Shown: positions 9,042 to 17,930, counted from the first letter of the stretch. The stretch is DNA of 64,000 nt from Haladaptatus sp. DYF46 (GCF_021083305.1 NZ_JAJFAY010000006.1:234983-298982), one strand, 5' to 3'. Program-made: numbers and translations. Notes: generated by a model not told the origin, from the letters alone.

Positions 9042-9431
9042 TCATCCGAGGTACGCGATTGCGTCCATCTCGACCCGCACGTCCCCCGGAAGTCGCGCCA
9101 CTTCGACGCAGACCCGCGCCGGTGGCGTGTCGCCGACCTTCGCGCCGTAGGCGTCGTTGACCGCGTCGTATTCGTCGAGGTCCGTCAGGTAGACAGTCAC
9201 TTTCACGACATCGTCGAGGCCGTCGCCGCCCGCTTCGTCGACGACGGCGGCGATGTTATCCAGTACGCGCTCGGTTTGCGTCCGGATGTCTCCCTCGACG
9301 TCGTCTCCCGTTTCCGGGTCGACGGGGCCGTAGCCGGATACGTACAGCGTGTCACCGGCGTGAACGCCTTGTGAGTACGGGTTGTCGTTGCGCGGTGCGT
9401 CGTCCGTGATGACTCGGTCGGTATCACTCAT
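9042..9431 (-). CDS. ridA: RidA family enamine/imine deaminase
   Basis: 129 residues, the usual RidA length. Family features are NPYSQGVHAGDTLYVSG near the N-terminus, the internal DDVVKVTVYLTDLDEYDAVN, and the substrate-binding arginine in PPARVCVEVARLPGD near residue 107. RidA hydrolyses reactive 2-aminoacrylate and related enamines made by PLP enzymes. It starts 52 bases after the end of the class III aminotransferase gene with no TATA box between, so the two probably form one operon. A second RidA gene is present at 60593-60967. Confidence 0.9.
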   Translation of the reverse strand: MSDTDRVITDDAPRNDNPYSQGVHAGDTLYVSGYGPVDPETGDDVEGDIRTQTERVLDNIAAVVDEAGGDGLDDVVKVTVYLTDLDEYDAVNDAYGAKVGDTPPARVCVEVARLPGDVRVEMDAIAYLG

Positions 9432-9483
9432 GCTGTTTCGAAATCGTCTGAAGGGTCGTTCGAATGTTCGCTGAAGGTTCGTT

Positions 9484-10866
9484 CTACGCGGTCGCTTGGC
9501 GCTCCCCGGTCACTTCCCGAATGGCTTCGCCGATGACGTCCATCGCGATTTCGGCCAGTTCCTCCGTGAGAACTAACGGCGGGAGGAGACGGAGGACGTT
9601 TCCGTGGCGTCCGGCCTTCCACACGAGAACGCCCTTCTCGTAGCAGTACTGTTGAATCGCGTCGACGGTTTCCCCGTCCGGGTTTCCGTTTTCGTCTACG
9701 AATTCGGCCCCGACGAACAGCCCTTTTCCGCGAACCTCGCCGATACTGCCGGTTTCAGTCGCTGCCTCGCGGAGTCGGCCCCGGACGTACTCGCCGAGTT
9801 CCCGCCCGTGGGCCAGCAAGTCGTGATCTTGGATGTACTCGATGGCCCGCGTTCCGGCGCGCATCGCGACGACGTGTCCGCGGTAGGTTCCCGCGTGGTC
9901 GCCCGACCCCCACGTGTCGAGGTCCTCGTGGTACATCGTCCCGGAGAGCGGGAATCCGACGCCGCCAAGCGCCTTGGCCGTCGTCATCACGTCCGGCGTG
10001 ACGTCGTACCACTCGCTCGCCCACCACTGACCGGTGCGGCCGAGGCCGCTCTGAATCTCGTCGAAAACGAGGACGACGTCGTTGTCGTCGGCGATCTCCC
10101 GAAGGCCGGTGAGGAACCCTTCCGGCGGCGTGATGATACCGCCCTCACCCTGAATCGGTTCCACGAAGATTCCCGCCGGGTTCGCCAACCCGCCGTACGG
10201 GTCTTCGAGGATGGCTCGAACCTCTTCGAGCGCGCGGTCGACCGCTTCCTCCGGCGTCTTGTCCTGCCCGAACGGGTACGGATACGGCGCGTGGACGACG
10301 TCCGAGAGGAGCGGCGTGTAGTGATCCTTGAACCCCTTGTTTCCGGTGAGACTCATCGCGCCGCTGGTCGCGCCGTGATACGCCCCCCGAAACGCGATGA
10401 GGCCGTCGCCGCCCGTGTTGTACTTGGCGAGCTTTATCGCGGCCTCGATGGCGTCGCTCCCGGTCGGCCCGCCGAAGACGAATTTGTTGTTCCCCTGCAA
10501 GTCTCCGGGAGCGATTTCGTCGAGTTTCTCGATGAGTTCCAGACGCGCTTCGGTCGGGAAATCGACCGTGTGGACGAGTTTGTCCGCCTGTTCGTGTACC
10601 GCGTCGAGAACGTACGGGTTGGCGTGTCCGACGTTCAGCACGCCGATTCCGGCGAACATATCGATGTACGTGTTCCCGTCCGCGTCGCGCACCGTCGCCC
10701 CTTTGCCCGACTCGAAGGCTATCGGAATGTCCTCCGGATACGAGACCGCGCTGCTGTCGATGTCGCGCTGTTTGTCCAGCAGTTCCCGCGTGTTCGGTCC
10801 CGGAACGGTGCCGACGTCCGGTGCGTCGTCGAAATGGAGTTCGTCTATCGGTGGACTCGCCGTCAT
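9484..10866 (-). CDS. Class III aminotransferase (diaminobutyrate/GABA/acetylornithine type)
   Basis: 460 residues. Class III PLP signatures are [42 protein letters not shown] and the PLP lysine in [14 protein letters not shown]. The N-terminal [18 protein letters not shown] is like the diaminobutyrate-2-oxoglutarate group, but GABA or ornithine substrates cannot be excluded. The start at 10866 is supported by a TATA box 24-25 bases upstream; the in-frame ATG at 10878 would be too close. Downstream RidA appears cotranscribed. A succinate-semialdehyde-type dehydrogenase lies upstream on the same strand, giving the two steps of a GABA shunt next to each other. Confidence 0.87.
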   Translation of the reverse strand: MTASPPIDELHFDDAPDVGTVPGPNTRELLDKQRDIDSSAVSYPEDIPIAFESGKGATVRDADGNTYIDMFAGIGVLNVGHANPYVLDAVHEQADKLVHTVDFPTEARLELIEKLDEIAPGDLQGNNKFVFGGPTGSDAIEAAIKLAKYNTGGDGLIAFRGAYHGATSGAMSLTGNKGFKDHYTPLLSDVVHAPYPYPFGQDKTPEEAVDRALEEVRAILEDPYGGLANPAGIFVEPIQGEGGIITPPEGFLTGLREIADDNDVVLVFDEIQSGLGRTGQWWASEWYDVTPDVMTTAKALGGVGFPLSGTMYHEDLDTWGSGDHAGTYRGHVVAMRAGTRAIEYIQDHDLLAHGRELGEYVRGRLREAATETGSIGEVRGKGLFVGAEFVDENGNPDGETVDAIQQYCYEKGVLVWKAGRHGNVLRLLPPLVLTEELAEIAMDVIGEAIREVTGERQATA

Positions 10867-10886
10867 GTGGGATACCATGTGAAAGA

Positions 10887-10894
10887 ATTATAAA
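10887..10894 (-). promoter_or_regulatory. TATA box for aminotransferase-ridA operon
   Basis: Minus-strand TTTATAAT, centred 24-25 bases before the ATG at 10866, supporting a leaderless start there. Confidence 0.6.
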
Positions 10895-11132
10895 TAAGTT
10901 GTCCACGATTTCTATATGCGGCATAAACGAAATTCGAACTCGGATAGTCGTACCCGAATAGTCGTACACGATTTTCGTACGGCGAGACGATAGTAACGGA
11001 ACATTGACAATTACGGACGGGAACATCCACCGTAGAAGATATGCGAACCTGAGAAACGGCTCCCTTCGTCCGTTCATCCCGAAAGCGGAAACGACCGTTC
11101 GAGCGACGACCCGACGGAAAAGATGGGATTCG

Positions 11133-12494
11133 CTATTCGACCCAGATGGTCTTCCGATTGACGAACTCCTGAATGCCGATCTCGGAGAGTTCGCGGCCGT
11201 AGCCGGACTCCTCGACGCCGCCGAACGGAACCCGCGGGTCGGATTTCACGAGTTGGTTGACGTACACGCAGCCCGCATCGATCTCGTGGGTGAGTCGCTC
11301 GCCGCGTTCCCGGTCTTCCGTCCAGATGCTCGCGCCGAGACCGAATTCGGTGTCGTTCGCCTTCGCGATCGCGTCCTCCTCGTCGGCGGCGCGGTACACC
11401 GACGCCACGGGTCCGAACAGTTCTTCCGTGTCGGCGGGACAGCCTTCCGGGATGTCCGTGAGCATCGTCGGCGGATAGAACGCGCCCTCGCAGTCGAGGG
11501 GTTCACCGCCGATTTCGACGGTCGCACCCGCATCGACGCTTTCGGAGACCTGCTCGTGGAGCTCTTCCATGAGGTCCTCGCGGGCCTGCGGGCCGATGTC
11601 GGTGTCCTCGTCCATCGGGTCGCCGACGGTCAGCGAGTCGAACTCGTCGACGAGGCGGTCCACGAACTCGTCGTATATCTCGTCGTGGACGATGAACCGC
11701 TTGGCCGCGATGCACGACTGGCCGCTGTTCTGGTTTCGCGCCCACGCGCCGGTTTCGGCCGCCGCGTCCAGATCCGCGTCGTCGAGGACGACGAACGGGT
11801 CGCTGCCCCCGAGTTCGAGGACGGTCTTCTTGAGGTGTTCCCCGGCCGTCGACGCGATGGCTCGGCCCGCGGGGCCGCTCCCGGTGAGGGTCGCCGCCTT
11901 AACCCGGTCGTCGGCGAGCAGGTCCTCGACGGACGACGACGGGAGGAGCAGGGACTGGAAGACTCCCTCGGGATACCCGGCGTCGCGGAATATCTCCTCG
12001 ATGGCCAGCGCGCATCCCGGGACGTTGGAGGCGTGCTTGAGAATCCCGACGTTTCCCGCGGTGAGGTACGGAGCCGCGAAGCGGAACACCTGCCAGAACG
12101 GGAAGTTCCACGGCATCACCGCGAGAACCGTGCCCAACGGCTCGTACGACGTCTTCACGGCGGAACCGGCGGGACTCGGGTGGAACTCGTCTGCGAGGTA
12201 CGCGTCCGCGTGTTCCGCGTAGTGATTACAGAGCCACTCGCACTTTTCGATCTCCCCTTTCGCCTGCGAGACGGGTTTCCCCATCTCCCGCGTCATCAGC
12301 TCCGCGTACTTCTGTTTTCGCTCGCCGAGGATGTCCGCGACGTCCGAGAGGAGTTCCTCGCGTTCCCGAAGCGGACGGGTGCGCCACGAATCGAACGCGT
12401 CCGTCGCGGTGTCGAGCGCTTCCTTGGCCTCGGTGATGTCCTCGTCTTCGTACGTGTCTATCTGGTCTCCGGTTGCGGGATTTATGACGTTCAT
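11133..12494 (-). CDS. NAD(P)-dependent aldehyde dehydrogenase, succinate-semialdehyde dehydrogenase type
   Basis: 453 residues, normal for short SSADH (Sad/GabD) proteins. It has the Rossmann/catalytic blocks PWNFPFWQVFR, ELGGSDPFVVLDDAD with the active-site glutamate, and NSGQSCIAAKRF with the catalytic cysteine near residue 260. The C-terminal FGGVEESGYGRELSEIG is also typical. It oxidises succinate semialdehyde or a related aldehyde to the acid. I place the start at the ATG giving MNVINPATG; a second ATG two codons earlier is equally possible. It would take the product of the neighbouring omega-aminotransferase to succinate. Confidence 0.88.
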   Translation of the reverse strand: MNVINPATGDQIDTYEDEDITEAKEALDTATDAFDSWRTRPLREREELLSDVADILGERKQKYAELMTREMGKPVSQAKGEIEKCEWLCNHYAEHADAYLADEFHPSPAGSAVKTSYEPLGTVLAVMPWNFPFWQVFRFAAPYLTAGNVGILKHASNVPGCALAIEEIFRDAGYPEGVFQSLLLPSSSVEDLLADDRVKAATLTGSGPAGRAIASTAGEHLKKTVLELGGSDPFVVLDDADLDAAAETGAWARNQNSGQSCIAAKRFIVHDEIYDEFVDRLVDEFDSLTVGDPMDEDTDIGPQAREDLMEELHEQVSESVDAGATVEIGGEPLDCEGAFYPPTMLTDIPEGCPADTEELFGPVASVYRAADEEDAIAKANDTEFGLGASIWTEDRERGERLTHEIDAGCVYVNQLVKSDPRVPFGGVEESGYGRELSEIGIQEFVNRKTIWVE

Positions 12495-12573
12495 AGTCAT
12501 TATTTCGTTGATGCCGTCCACAGATACTGTGTCTGTAACTGGCATAAAGCTACCGACGGAAACGACGAGGATT

Positions 12574-12589
12574 CGGACACCGGTGTCCG
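12574..12589. promoter_or_regulatory. Perfect 16-bp palindrome, candidate operator
   Basis: CGGACACCGGTGTCCG is fully self-complementary. It lies 80 bases upstream of the aldehyde dehydrogenase start in the region dividing it from the EamA gene. Another inverted repeat, TGAAACC/GGTTTCA, follows at 12661-12686. Confidence 0.4.
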
Positions 12590-12825
12590 TTTCCGCTGAA
12601 AACGTCGGTCGCGAGCGGTCAGAGATTGGCCACGATGATGACTCCCTTGTATGGTCTTGTTGAAACCTCGGGAGTGATCGGTTTCAGAGGCCGTGCCGAA
12701 TGCAGGCCGCAAGTCTAACGTTCTGTGGAATAATTTCGGGACGCAGTGAGACACAGTTGCATCTAGACAAACCACCACTCTGCAAACATAAGTACTTACT
12801 TCACCGCGATAAATTGCCTTCTACA

Positions 12826-13254
12826 GTGATCGATTTCTCAGAGGTGGGACCGGGGTTTTTCTTCGGCGCAATTACGATGGTCGCGTGGGGTATTTGGCTG
12901 GTCGTCGGGAATGCTGCGTCCGACTCAATCGACCCGAGAACCGCCGCTGCTATTTCGTACGTCGTCGCGACGACGCTCGCTGTGGTCTACGTCTTCGCCT
13001 CTGATGCGTCGCTCGTCGTCACCCCACGGGGTGGACTGCTCGCGGCCATTGCTGGTGTGTTTGTCGCAATCGGCCTCATCTCGACGTACGTGGGTCTCTC
13101 CGTGGGAACGACGACGACCGTCTCGACGGTCAGCGCGATGTACTTCGTCGTGGCGGCGCTCATTGGGATGGCCATCCTCGGGGACGAAGTCACGGCGAAA
13201 AAAATCCTCGGTCTCGCATTCGCTGCTGTCGGAGTGTTGCTCATTGCTCGATAG
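12826..13254 (+). CDS. Small single-domain EamA/DMT-family membrane protein
   Basis: About 142 residues with four or five hydrophobic segments and the end of an EamA repeat (ILGDEVTAKKILGLAFAAVGVLLIA). It is about half the length of a standard drug/metabolite transporter, so it is either a one-repeat protein that works as a dimer or a truncated gene. The start is uncertain: GTG at 12826 or GTG at 12844 fit AT-rich boxes near 12787 and 12808 respectively, and the open frame upstream of these has no protein-like sequence. Substrate unknown. Confidence 0.7.
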   Translation: MIDFSEVGPGFFFGAITMVAWGIWLVVGNAASDSIDPRTAAAISYVVATTLAVVYVFASDASLVVTPRGGLLAAIAGVFVAIGLISTYVGLSVGTTTTVSTVSAMYFVVAALIGMAILGDEVTAKKILGLAFAAVGVLLIAR

Positions 13255-13364
13255 TTTTACACCGACCTGAGATACGTACCCTCTGTATTTAGCACGTACT
13301 TCGTATCATCCGTTGAGGTTTCTACAGGGCCTCGTATTCCGAGGGGGAACGTTAGACGTCAGAC

Positions 13365-13447
13365 CCCGGCGTGAAAGTGTCTCGACTACCGTTCTACAGC
13401 CTGAAATCGCGAGCCTTGAGGCACGACGAGACCACTTTCACTCCGGG
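13365..13447. repeat. 83-bp element with long imperfect inverted repeat
   Basis: The left arm (13365-13384, CCCGGCGTGAAAGTGTCTCG) pairs with the right arm (13427-13447) with one mismatch and one extra base. The 42-base interior holds a smaller GCCT/AGGC pairing. It sits between the EamA gene and the UspA gene on the plus strand. It could be a miniature transposon remnant, a structured RNA or a processing site. Confidence 0.55.
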
Positions 13448-13488
13448 TAAGGCTCTCGATTATGCCGCGTGCAGTCGATTCGAAGTAT

Positions 13489-14046
13489 ATGGCTCAGTTT
13501 CCCCCGACGGTCGCCGTCGAATCGCTTTCGAACGCGGGTACCATCGATGATAGTTCGAGAAACGTATTGGTCCATCTCACCGGAACCGACGCCGACCAGC
13601 GACTCGTCCGCGAAGCGGGGCGATACGTGACGGGGTCGGGCGGCGAACTCGTTCTGGTGAGCGTTCTGTCTTCGAGCGAGTTCGTGGAGCGACAGCGATC
13701 GTACGCTTCCCTCTCCGCTCTTCCGACCTACACGTTGAACCAAGCCAAGGAATCGCGTCGTCAGCGGGCACACCGAACCGGTCGCCGCGCGCTCGAATCG
13801 CTCGGAATCGACTACACCGCGGTCGGAATGGTCGGCGACGAAACGGATAGTTTGCTCACCGCCGCACGGAGACACGACTGCGGACATCTCTTTCTGGTCG
13901 AGCGACGACGCTCGCTCCTTCGACGGTTCCTCGTTCGAAACTTCGGTCCCGAAATCGCTCACAAGTTCGACGGACTCGTCACGGTGTTGCAGGCGGACTG
14001 CGCAGAGACGACCGACGGTAAACGACGCCTGATGGCGGGTGTGTGA
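13489..14046 (+). CDS. UspA-domain protein, divergent
   Basis: 185 residues with one universal-stress-protein fold: the first strand is RNVLVHLTGTDADQRLV, the central helix-strand is GGELVLVSVLSSSEF, and the last strands are HDCGHLFLVERRR and FDGLVTVLQ. The ATP-binding glycine loop GxxGxxxxGS seen in ATP-binding Usp proteins is absent; the place is taken by a basic RRRSLLRRF segment. An ATG at 13462 is also in frame, but a GATTAT box at 13458-13463 sits about 28 bases before the ATG at 13489, favouring the latter. Role in stress response is inferred from the family only. Confidence 0.7.
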   Translation: MAQFPPTVAVESLSNAGTIDDSSRNVLVHLTGTDADQRLVREAGRYVTGSGGELVLVSVLSSSEFVERQRSYASLSALPTYTLNQAKESRRQRAHRTGRRALESLGIDYTAVGMVGDETDSLLTAARRHDCGHLFLVERRRSLLRRFLVRNFGPEIAHKFDGLVTVLQADCAETTDGKRRLMAGV

Positions 14047-14130
14047 GAAACGGTAACGGACTTCCCTCTCGTAGAAATCACTGAACCGTGAGCCGAAAAG
14101 ATGATATGAACGGTTCGCTCTACCTGTTGT

Positions 14131-15153
14131 ATGGACCGTTCACTCGTCCGGAGAGTCCTCTTTGGGTTTCTTCTGACCCTTCCCGTGTTCGGGCTCCTGT
14201 TCTGGTTCGTCGATATCGGACCGGTTCTCGCCGCGCTCCAGCAGGCACAGCGAACGATTCTCGCGCTCGTCCTCCTGACGACGATTTGCTGGTTGTTCGC
14301 GTGGAGCCAATCGCTCCGAACCGTCCTTCGAACGCTCGACGTCTCGGTGTCCGTTCCGCGGTCGTTTTTCCTGTTTTCAGGTGCCACCTTCTCGAACAAC
14401 GTCACGCCGTTCGGGCAGGCGGGCGGCGAACCCATCACCGCGTATCTGATCTCCCGAACGTCGAACACGAAATACGAGACCGGCTTGGCGGCGATTGCGA
14501 GCGTCGATACGCTCAACTTCGTCCCGTCGTTCCTGTTCGCCGTCATCGGAATCGGGTACTACGCCGTCGTGCTGACGTTCACCTCGCGCATGAAGTATGC
14601 CGCCGTGGTTCTCGGCGGACTCGGCGTGATTATCTTCGGCGGCGGGTACTACCTCTGGCGGTCCCGCACAGCCGCACAGCGACGCCTCTCGTCCGGGGTC
14701 GCTGCCGTTCTGAGCCGGGTGGCCAGCGTCATCCCTCGCTTCTCCGCGCCGAGTCAGGCGGCGATTCGTGACCGCATCGCGCATTTCGTTCGGACGATAG
14801 AGCGCATCGCCACGAACCCGACGCGACTCGCCGTCGCGCTCGGGTTTTCGGGTGCCGGATGGTTGTTCCAAGCGGGCGCGCTGTGGCTCGCCTTCTACGC
14901 GATAGGGACGACGGTCCCCTTCGCGGTCGTGTTGTTCGCGATTCCGATCAGTGCGATCGCCGGCGTCACTCCGCTTCCCGGCGGTGCGGGAGGTATCGAA
15001 ACGGTCCTCGTCGCGCTTCTCACGTCCACGACGAGCGTCGAGTCCGCTATCATCGTGGCCGCGGTCATCATCTTCCGCGGCCTCATCTACTGGGTCCCGA
15101 CCGTCATCGGCGGCAGCGTTCTCGCGGTGCTGACCGCGAAGCGAGTCGCCTGA
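14131..15153 (+). CDS. YbhN/UPF0104-type integral membrane protein (flippase-like)
   Basis: 340 residues with seven or eight hydrophobic segments. It has the hallmark of the lysylphosphatidylglycerol synthase TM-domain family, NNVTPFGQAGGEP near residue 90 and TPLPGGAGGIE near 285. Archaeal members are thought to be membrane proteins of lipid or glycoconjugate flipping, but none is certain. A GATATG-type box centred 27 bases before the ATG fits a leaderless start. It ends directly against the antiporter gene on the other strand with no gap. Confidence 0.82.
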   Translation: MDRSLVRRVLFGFLLTLPVFGLLFWFVDIGPVLAALQQAQRTILALVLLTTICWLFAWSQSLRTVLRTLDVSVSVPRSFFLFSGATFSNNVTPFGQAGGEPITAYLISRTSNTKYETGLAAIASVDTLNFVPSFLFAVIGIGYYAVVLTFTSRMKYAAVVLGGLGVIIFGGGYYLWRSRTAAQRRLSSGVAAVLSRVASVIPRFSAPSQAAIRDRIAHFVRTIERIATNPTRLAVALGFSGAGWLFQAGALWLAFYAIGTTVPFAVVLFAIPISAIAGVTPLPGGAGGIETVLVALLTSTTSVESAIIVAAVIIFRGLIYWVPTVIGGSVLAVLTAKRVA

Positions 15154-16371
15154 TTAGGAGCGGTTCGAGCCGGAAAGACGCGCGACGAACGGTACCAACA
15201 CCTCGGTGATGCGGTCGGCGTGCTGGATCAACACCGTCCCGATGATGCTCATCAACAGCACGTAGCCGACGGTGAACGCGGGTATCACGGACTGGAACGC
15301 GACGCCGCTCACACCCCCGGCGAGCGCGGCGATGACGAGCGAGAACTCGCCCCTCGGGACCATTCCCAACCCGACTCGAAGGGACCGTTTCGGGCCGAGA
15401 CCGTAGATACGACCGGAAACCGCGCCGCTGAACAGTTTGCCGACGACGGACAGCACGATGGCGACGACGAGCAGCCCGACGACGTCCGCGAGGACGGTGA
15501 CGTCCGTCGTCAATCCGATGGAGAGGAAGAAGACCGCCGCGAAGAGGTCGCGCGCGGGCGAGACGACCCGCTCGACGCGCTCCAAGTGGTCCGTCTGGCT
15601 GAACGCCGTTCCGACGAAGAACGCGGCGACGGCCTCGCTCACGCCGCTCGCCAGCGCGGCACCGGCGATGAGTATCGTCACGCCGAGCACGCGGAGGAGG
15701 AACTGTTCGTCCGACTCCGTCCTGAACAACCGCTCCACGACTCCGGTGCCGTACCACGCAAGGGCGGTCAGTGCGCCGAGGAAAACGAAGGCGGTTCCGA
15801 TGGAGACGGCGGCGCTGGCGATGTCGCCCCCGCCGAGGGTGACCGCCGAGAGTATCGCGAGATATATCGCTATCAGGATGTCCTCGAAGACGAGCGTTCC
15901 CAGGATAGGGCTGCTCTCCGGGTTCGCGATCCACCCGTTTTCGAGCAACGATTTCGTGATGACTGCACTCGACGAGATGTAGATGATTCCGGCGAGGAAC
16001 AGGGTTTCGAGCAGCGACCACCCGAACAGCGTTCCGAGAACGACTCCAAGTCCGAAGTTGACGGCGAAGTCCACGAGTCCGACCTTCCCAATTTGGGTTC
16101 GTGCGTCCAGAAGCTGGTCGATACTGAACTCCAGTCCGAGGAAGAACAGCAGAAAGACGATACCAAGCTCCGCGAGCAGGTCGATGACCTCTCCGTTGTC
16201 GACGAGTTGCAACGAAACGCCGGCTATCGAAGTGGGCTCGTGCGGTCCGATGAGGATTCCGACGATGATGTACGCCGGAATCACGGAGAGGCTGATTCGG
16301 TTCGCGAGCGCACCCGCCACGGCGATGGCCGTGAGGGCGATTCCGATTTCGACGAGAAGTACGTTGGCCAT
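15154..16371 (-). CDS. Cation:proton antiporter, CPA2/KhtU-like
   Basis: 405 residues, about 12 membrane segments, with CPA2 features such as LLFFLGLEFSIDQL near residue 75 and GMVPRGEFSLVIAALAGG near 315. It should exchange K+ or Na+ for H+ at the membrane. No C-terminal RCK domain is attached; the regulatory RCK-C part is on the separate upstream gene, the KhtT-KhtU arrangement of Bacillus. Its ATG overlaps the upstream stop by one base (TGATG), so the pair is translationally coupled. Confidence 0.88.
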   Translation of the reverse strand: MANVLLVEIGIALTAIAVAGALANRISLSVIPAYIIVGILIGPHEPTSIAGVSLQLVDNGEVIDLLAELGIVFLLFFLGLEFSIDQLLDARTQIGKVGLVDFAVNFGLGVVLGTLFGWSLLETLFLAGIIYISSSAVITKSLLENGWIANPESSPILGTLVFEDILIAIYLAILSAVTLGGGDIASAAVSIGTAFVFLGALTALAWYGTGVVERLFRTESDEQFLLRVLGVTILIAGAALASGVSEAVAAFFVGTAFSQTDHLERVERVVSPARDLFAAVFFLSIGLTTDVTVLADVVGLLVVAIVLSVVGKLFSGAVSGRIYGLGPKRSLRVGLGMVPRGEFSLVIAALAGGVSGVAFQSVIPAFTVGYVLLMSIIGTVLIQHADRITEVLVPFVARLSGSNRS

Positions 16372-16889
16372 CAGGTGCCGTCCCGGTCGCTCTCCTCGCC
16401 GTCGAACCGTTCGGTTCCGACGAGGTCGGAGAGGGACGACTGTTCGTCCCGCGTTCCGATGGTCACCAGAATATCGTCCGCCCGAATCGTCTCATCCGGG
16501 TCCGGGTTCGGAACGGTCTCCTCTCCGCGTTGAATCGCGATAATGGAGACGCCCGTCCGATTTCGGAGTTCAAGCGACCGTAGCGTTCGACCGACGATTT
16601 CCGACGTTGCCGGAACGTCGAGCCATTCTATCAACGCATCGCCGAGCGGAACGGTCACGTCGTCCAAATCGACGGGTTGGAAGTACGCCCCCTCCAGAAT
16701 CGACCCGACTTGACGGGCCTGTTTTCCGGTGAGCGAAAACAACTTTTCGCTGTCCGCATCGTCGCTCGGACGCAGATACACTTCCCGACGTCCGTCGTGG
16801 TGGAGGAGAATCACTAATCGGGTTCCGTCGGCGGTATCGACCTCGTACTTCTTTCCGACGCCCGGAACGTCGGTTTCGTAGACCGTCAT
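16371..16889 (-). CDS. KhtT-like regulatory subunit with RCK-C (TrkA-C) domain
   Basis: 172 residues. The N-terminal 75 residues (TDVPGVGKKYEVDTADG, then HHDGRREVYLR) match the KhtT-type domain, and residues about 75-160 are a TrkA-C domain (IVGRTLRSLELRNRTGVSII, then DETIRADDILVTIGT). It should bind a nucleotide or cation and gate the antiporter encoded directly downstream. A TATA box sits about 27 bases before its start. Confidence 0.85.
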   Translation of the reverse strand: MTVYETDVPGVGKKYEVDTADGTRLVILLHHDGRREVYLRPSDDADSEKLFSLTGKQARQVGSILEGAYFQPVDLDDVTVPLGDALIEWLDVPATSEIVGRTLRSLELRNRTGVSIIAIQRGEETVPNPDPDETIRADDILVTIGTRDEQSSLSDLVGTERFDGEESDRDGT

Positions 16890-16909
16890 TGGATGGAAGT
16901 ATCGGCTCG

Positions 16910-16921
16910 AAGGAGATAAAT
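16910..16921. promoter_or_regulatory. TATA region for the antiporter operon, near-symmetric
   Basis: The sequence GAGATAAATCTC has symmetric arms around AA. On the minus strand its TTTATC is about 27 bases before the regulatory-subunit start at 16889. It might also serve the short plus-strand frame at 16960. Confidence 0.5.
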
Positions 16922-16959
16922 CTCAGCGTAGACGAGGGTCGCTGTGAGGTGGTGCAGGA

Positions 16960-17091
16960 ATGACAATGGTCTCCTCCCAGTCGAACTGGGAGGCAGTATC
17001 CGAGGGGACGAACGGATACGCCAACCAACGGTGGGAGACTACTCTGACTACTCGCTACGATTACGGGGTGTTCAAAGCACCGACCAAATGA
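16960..17091 (+). CDS. Possible 43-residue small protein
   Basis: A short open frame not covered by larger genes: MTMVSSQSNWEAVSEG, then YANQRWETTLTTRYDYGVFK. The composition is that of a folded peptide, with several Trp, Tyr and Phe residues and few of the Arg/Pro/Ser runs seen in antisense frames here. A GAGGTGGTG stretch 6-14 bases before the ATG could be a ribosome binding site. An in-frame TGA lies 13 bases upstream, so it is not an extension of another frame. It may be a real small protein or the tail of a decayed gene. I do not recognise the family. Confidence 0.4.
   Translation: MTMVSSQSNWEAVSEGTNGYANQRWETTLTTRYDYGVFKAPTK
16973..16993. repeat. Perfect 9-bp inverted repeat
   Basis: CCTCCCAGT and ACTGGGAGG are separated by CGA. 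It lies inside the small frame at 16960, near its start, so a hairpin there could affect translation or mark an old element end. Confidence 0.5.
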
Positions 17092-17150
17092 CTCGGAAGG
17101 GGCGGCAGTACCGACCTGATTCTACGCCGCCCTCGGTGAGAGATCACTGC

Positions 17151-17930
17151 TCACGCCGTGTTTACCATCCCTCCGTCAACGATGACCGATTCCGCGGTCA
17201 CGTAACTCGCGAGGTCGCTCGCCAGATACAGCGCCGTCTTGGCGACGTCCTCGGGCGTTCCGAACCGCCCGAGCGGTATCGATTGACGCATCTGCTCTCC
17301 CGTCTCCGTGCCGACTATCGGAACGTCGCCGGTGGTCATCGCCGTCTCGATGACGCCCGGATGGACGGCGTTCACTCGAATCCCGTCTCCGCCGAGTTCC
17401 GCGGCGAGCGAGTACGTGAGCAGTCGGATCCCACCCTTCGAGACGCAGTACGGCGCGAGGTCGCTGTATCCTCTGATACCCGCGATACTGGAGACGTTCA
17501 CGATGCTTCCCCCGTCGTTCTCCTGCATGCGTCGCGCCGCCGCTTGCGACCCGAAGAAGACGCCGTTGAGGTTGATATCGAGGAGTCGTTGATACTCCGT
17601 CGGGTCGATGTCCGTCACCGGGCCGTTCGGGCCGACGATACCCGCGTTGTTCACCATCACGTCGATGCTCCCGAACTCGTCCACGGCCGTGTCGACGGTC
17701 GCTTCCACCGCCGCCGGATCGGAAACGTCACACGGCGCGAACACCGCGCGTGCGTCGGTTTCCTCGTTGATTCGTTCGTGCGTCGTCGCCCCGTCCTCGC
17801 GAGGGTCTTCGCGAACGTCCGCGACGACGACGTTCGCCCCTTGTTCGGCGAATCGGTGTGCTATCGCCCGACCGATTCCGCTCGCGGCCCCCGTCACGAC
17901 TGCCGTTTTATCCTCCAGTAACCCATCCAT
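17151..17930 (-). CDS. Short-chain dehydrogenase/reductase
   Basis: 259 residues, classical SDR. Visible are the cofactor loop TGAASGIG near residue 14, NNAGIVG near 90, catalytic serine in VNVSSIAGI and the YxxxK pair in YCVSKGG near 157-161, with the C-terminal DGGMVNTA. It probably oxidises or reduces a sugar or hydroxyacid with NAD(P). The ATG giving MDGLLEDKT is chosen; an AT-rich box near 17960 fits. It marks the left border of the catabolic island. Substrate not determinable; a 3-oxoacyl-ACP reductase is the default alternative. Confidence 0.87.
   Translation of the reverse strand: MDGLLEDKTAVVTGAASGIGRAIAHRFAEQGANVVVADVREDPREDGATTHERINEETDARAVFAPCDVSDPAAVEATVDTAVDEFGSIDVMVNNAGIVGPNGPVTDIDPTEYQRLLDINLNGVFFGSQAAARRMQENDGGSIVNVSSIAGIRGYSDLAPYCVSKGGIRLLTYSLAAELGGDGIRVNAVHPGVIETAMTTGDVPIVGTETGEQMRQSIPLGRFGTPEDVAKTALYLASDLASYVTAESVIVDGGMVNTA

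Noticed and set aside
15220..16533. 437-codon frame opposite the antiporter gene
   Set aside because: Antisense to a well-defined membrane protein; the translated sequence is almost entirely charged residues with no domain.
16973..17091. Reading the inverted repeat and following bases as an insertion-sequence end
   Set aside because: No transposase, second terminus or target duplication is visible, and the same bases form a coherent short protein frame.
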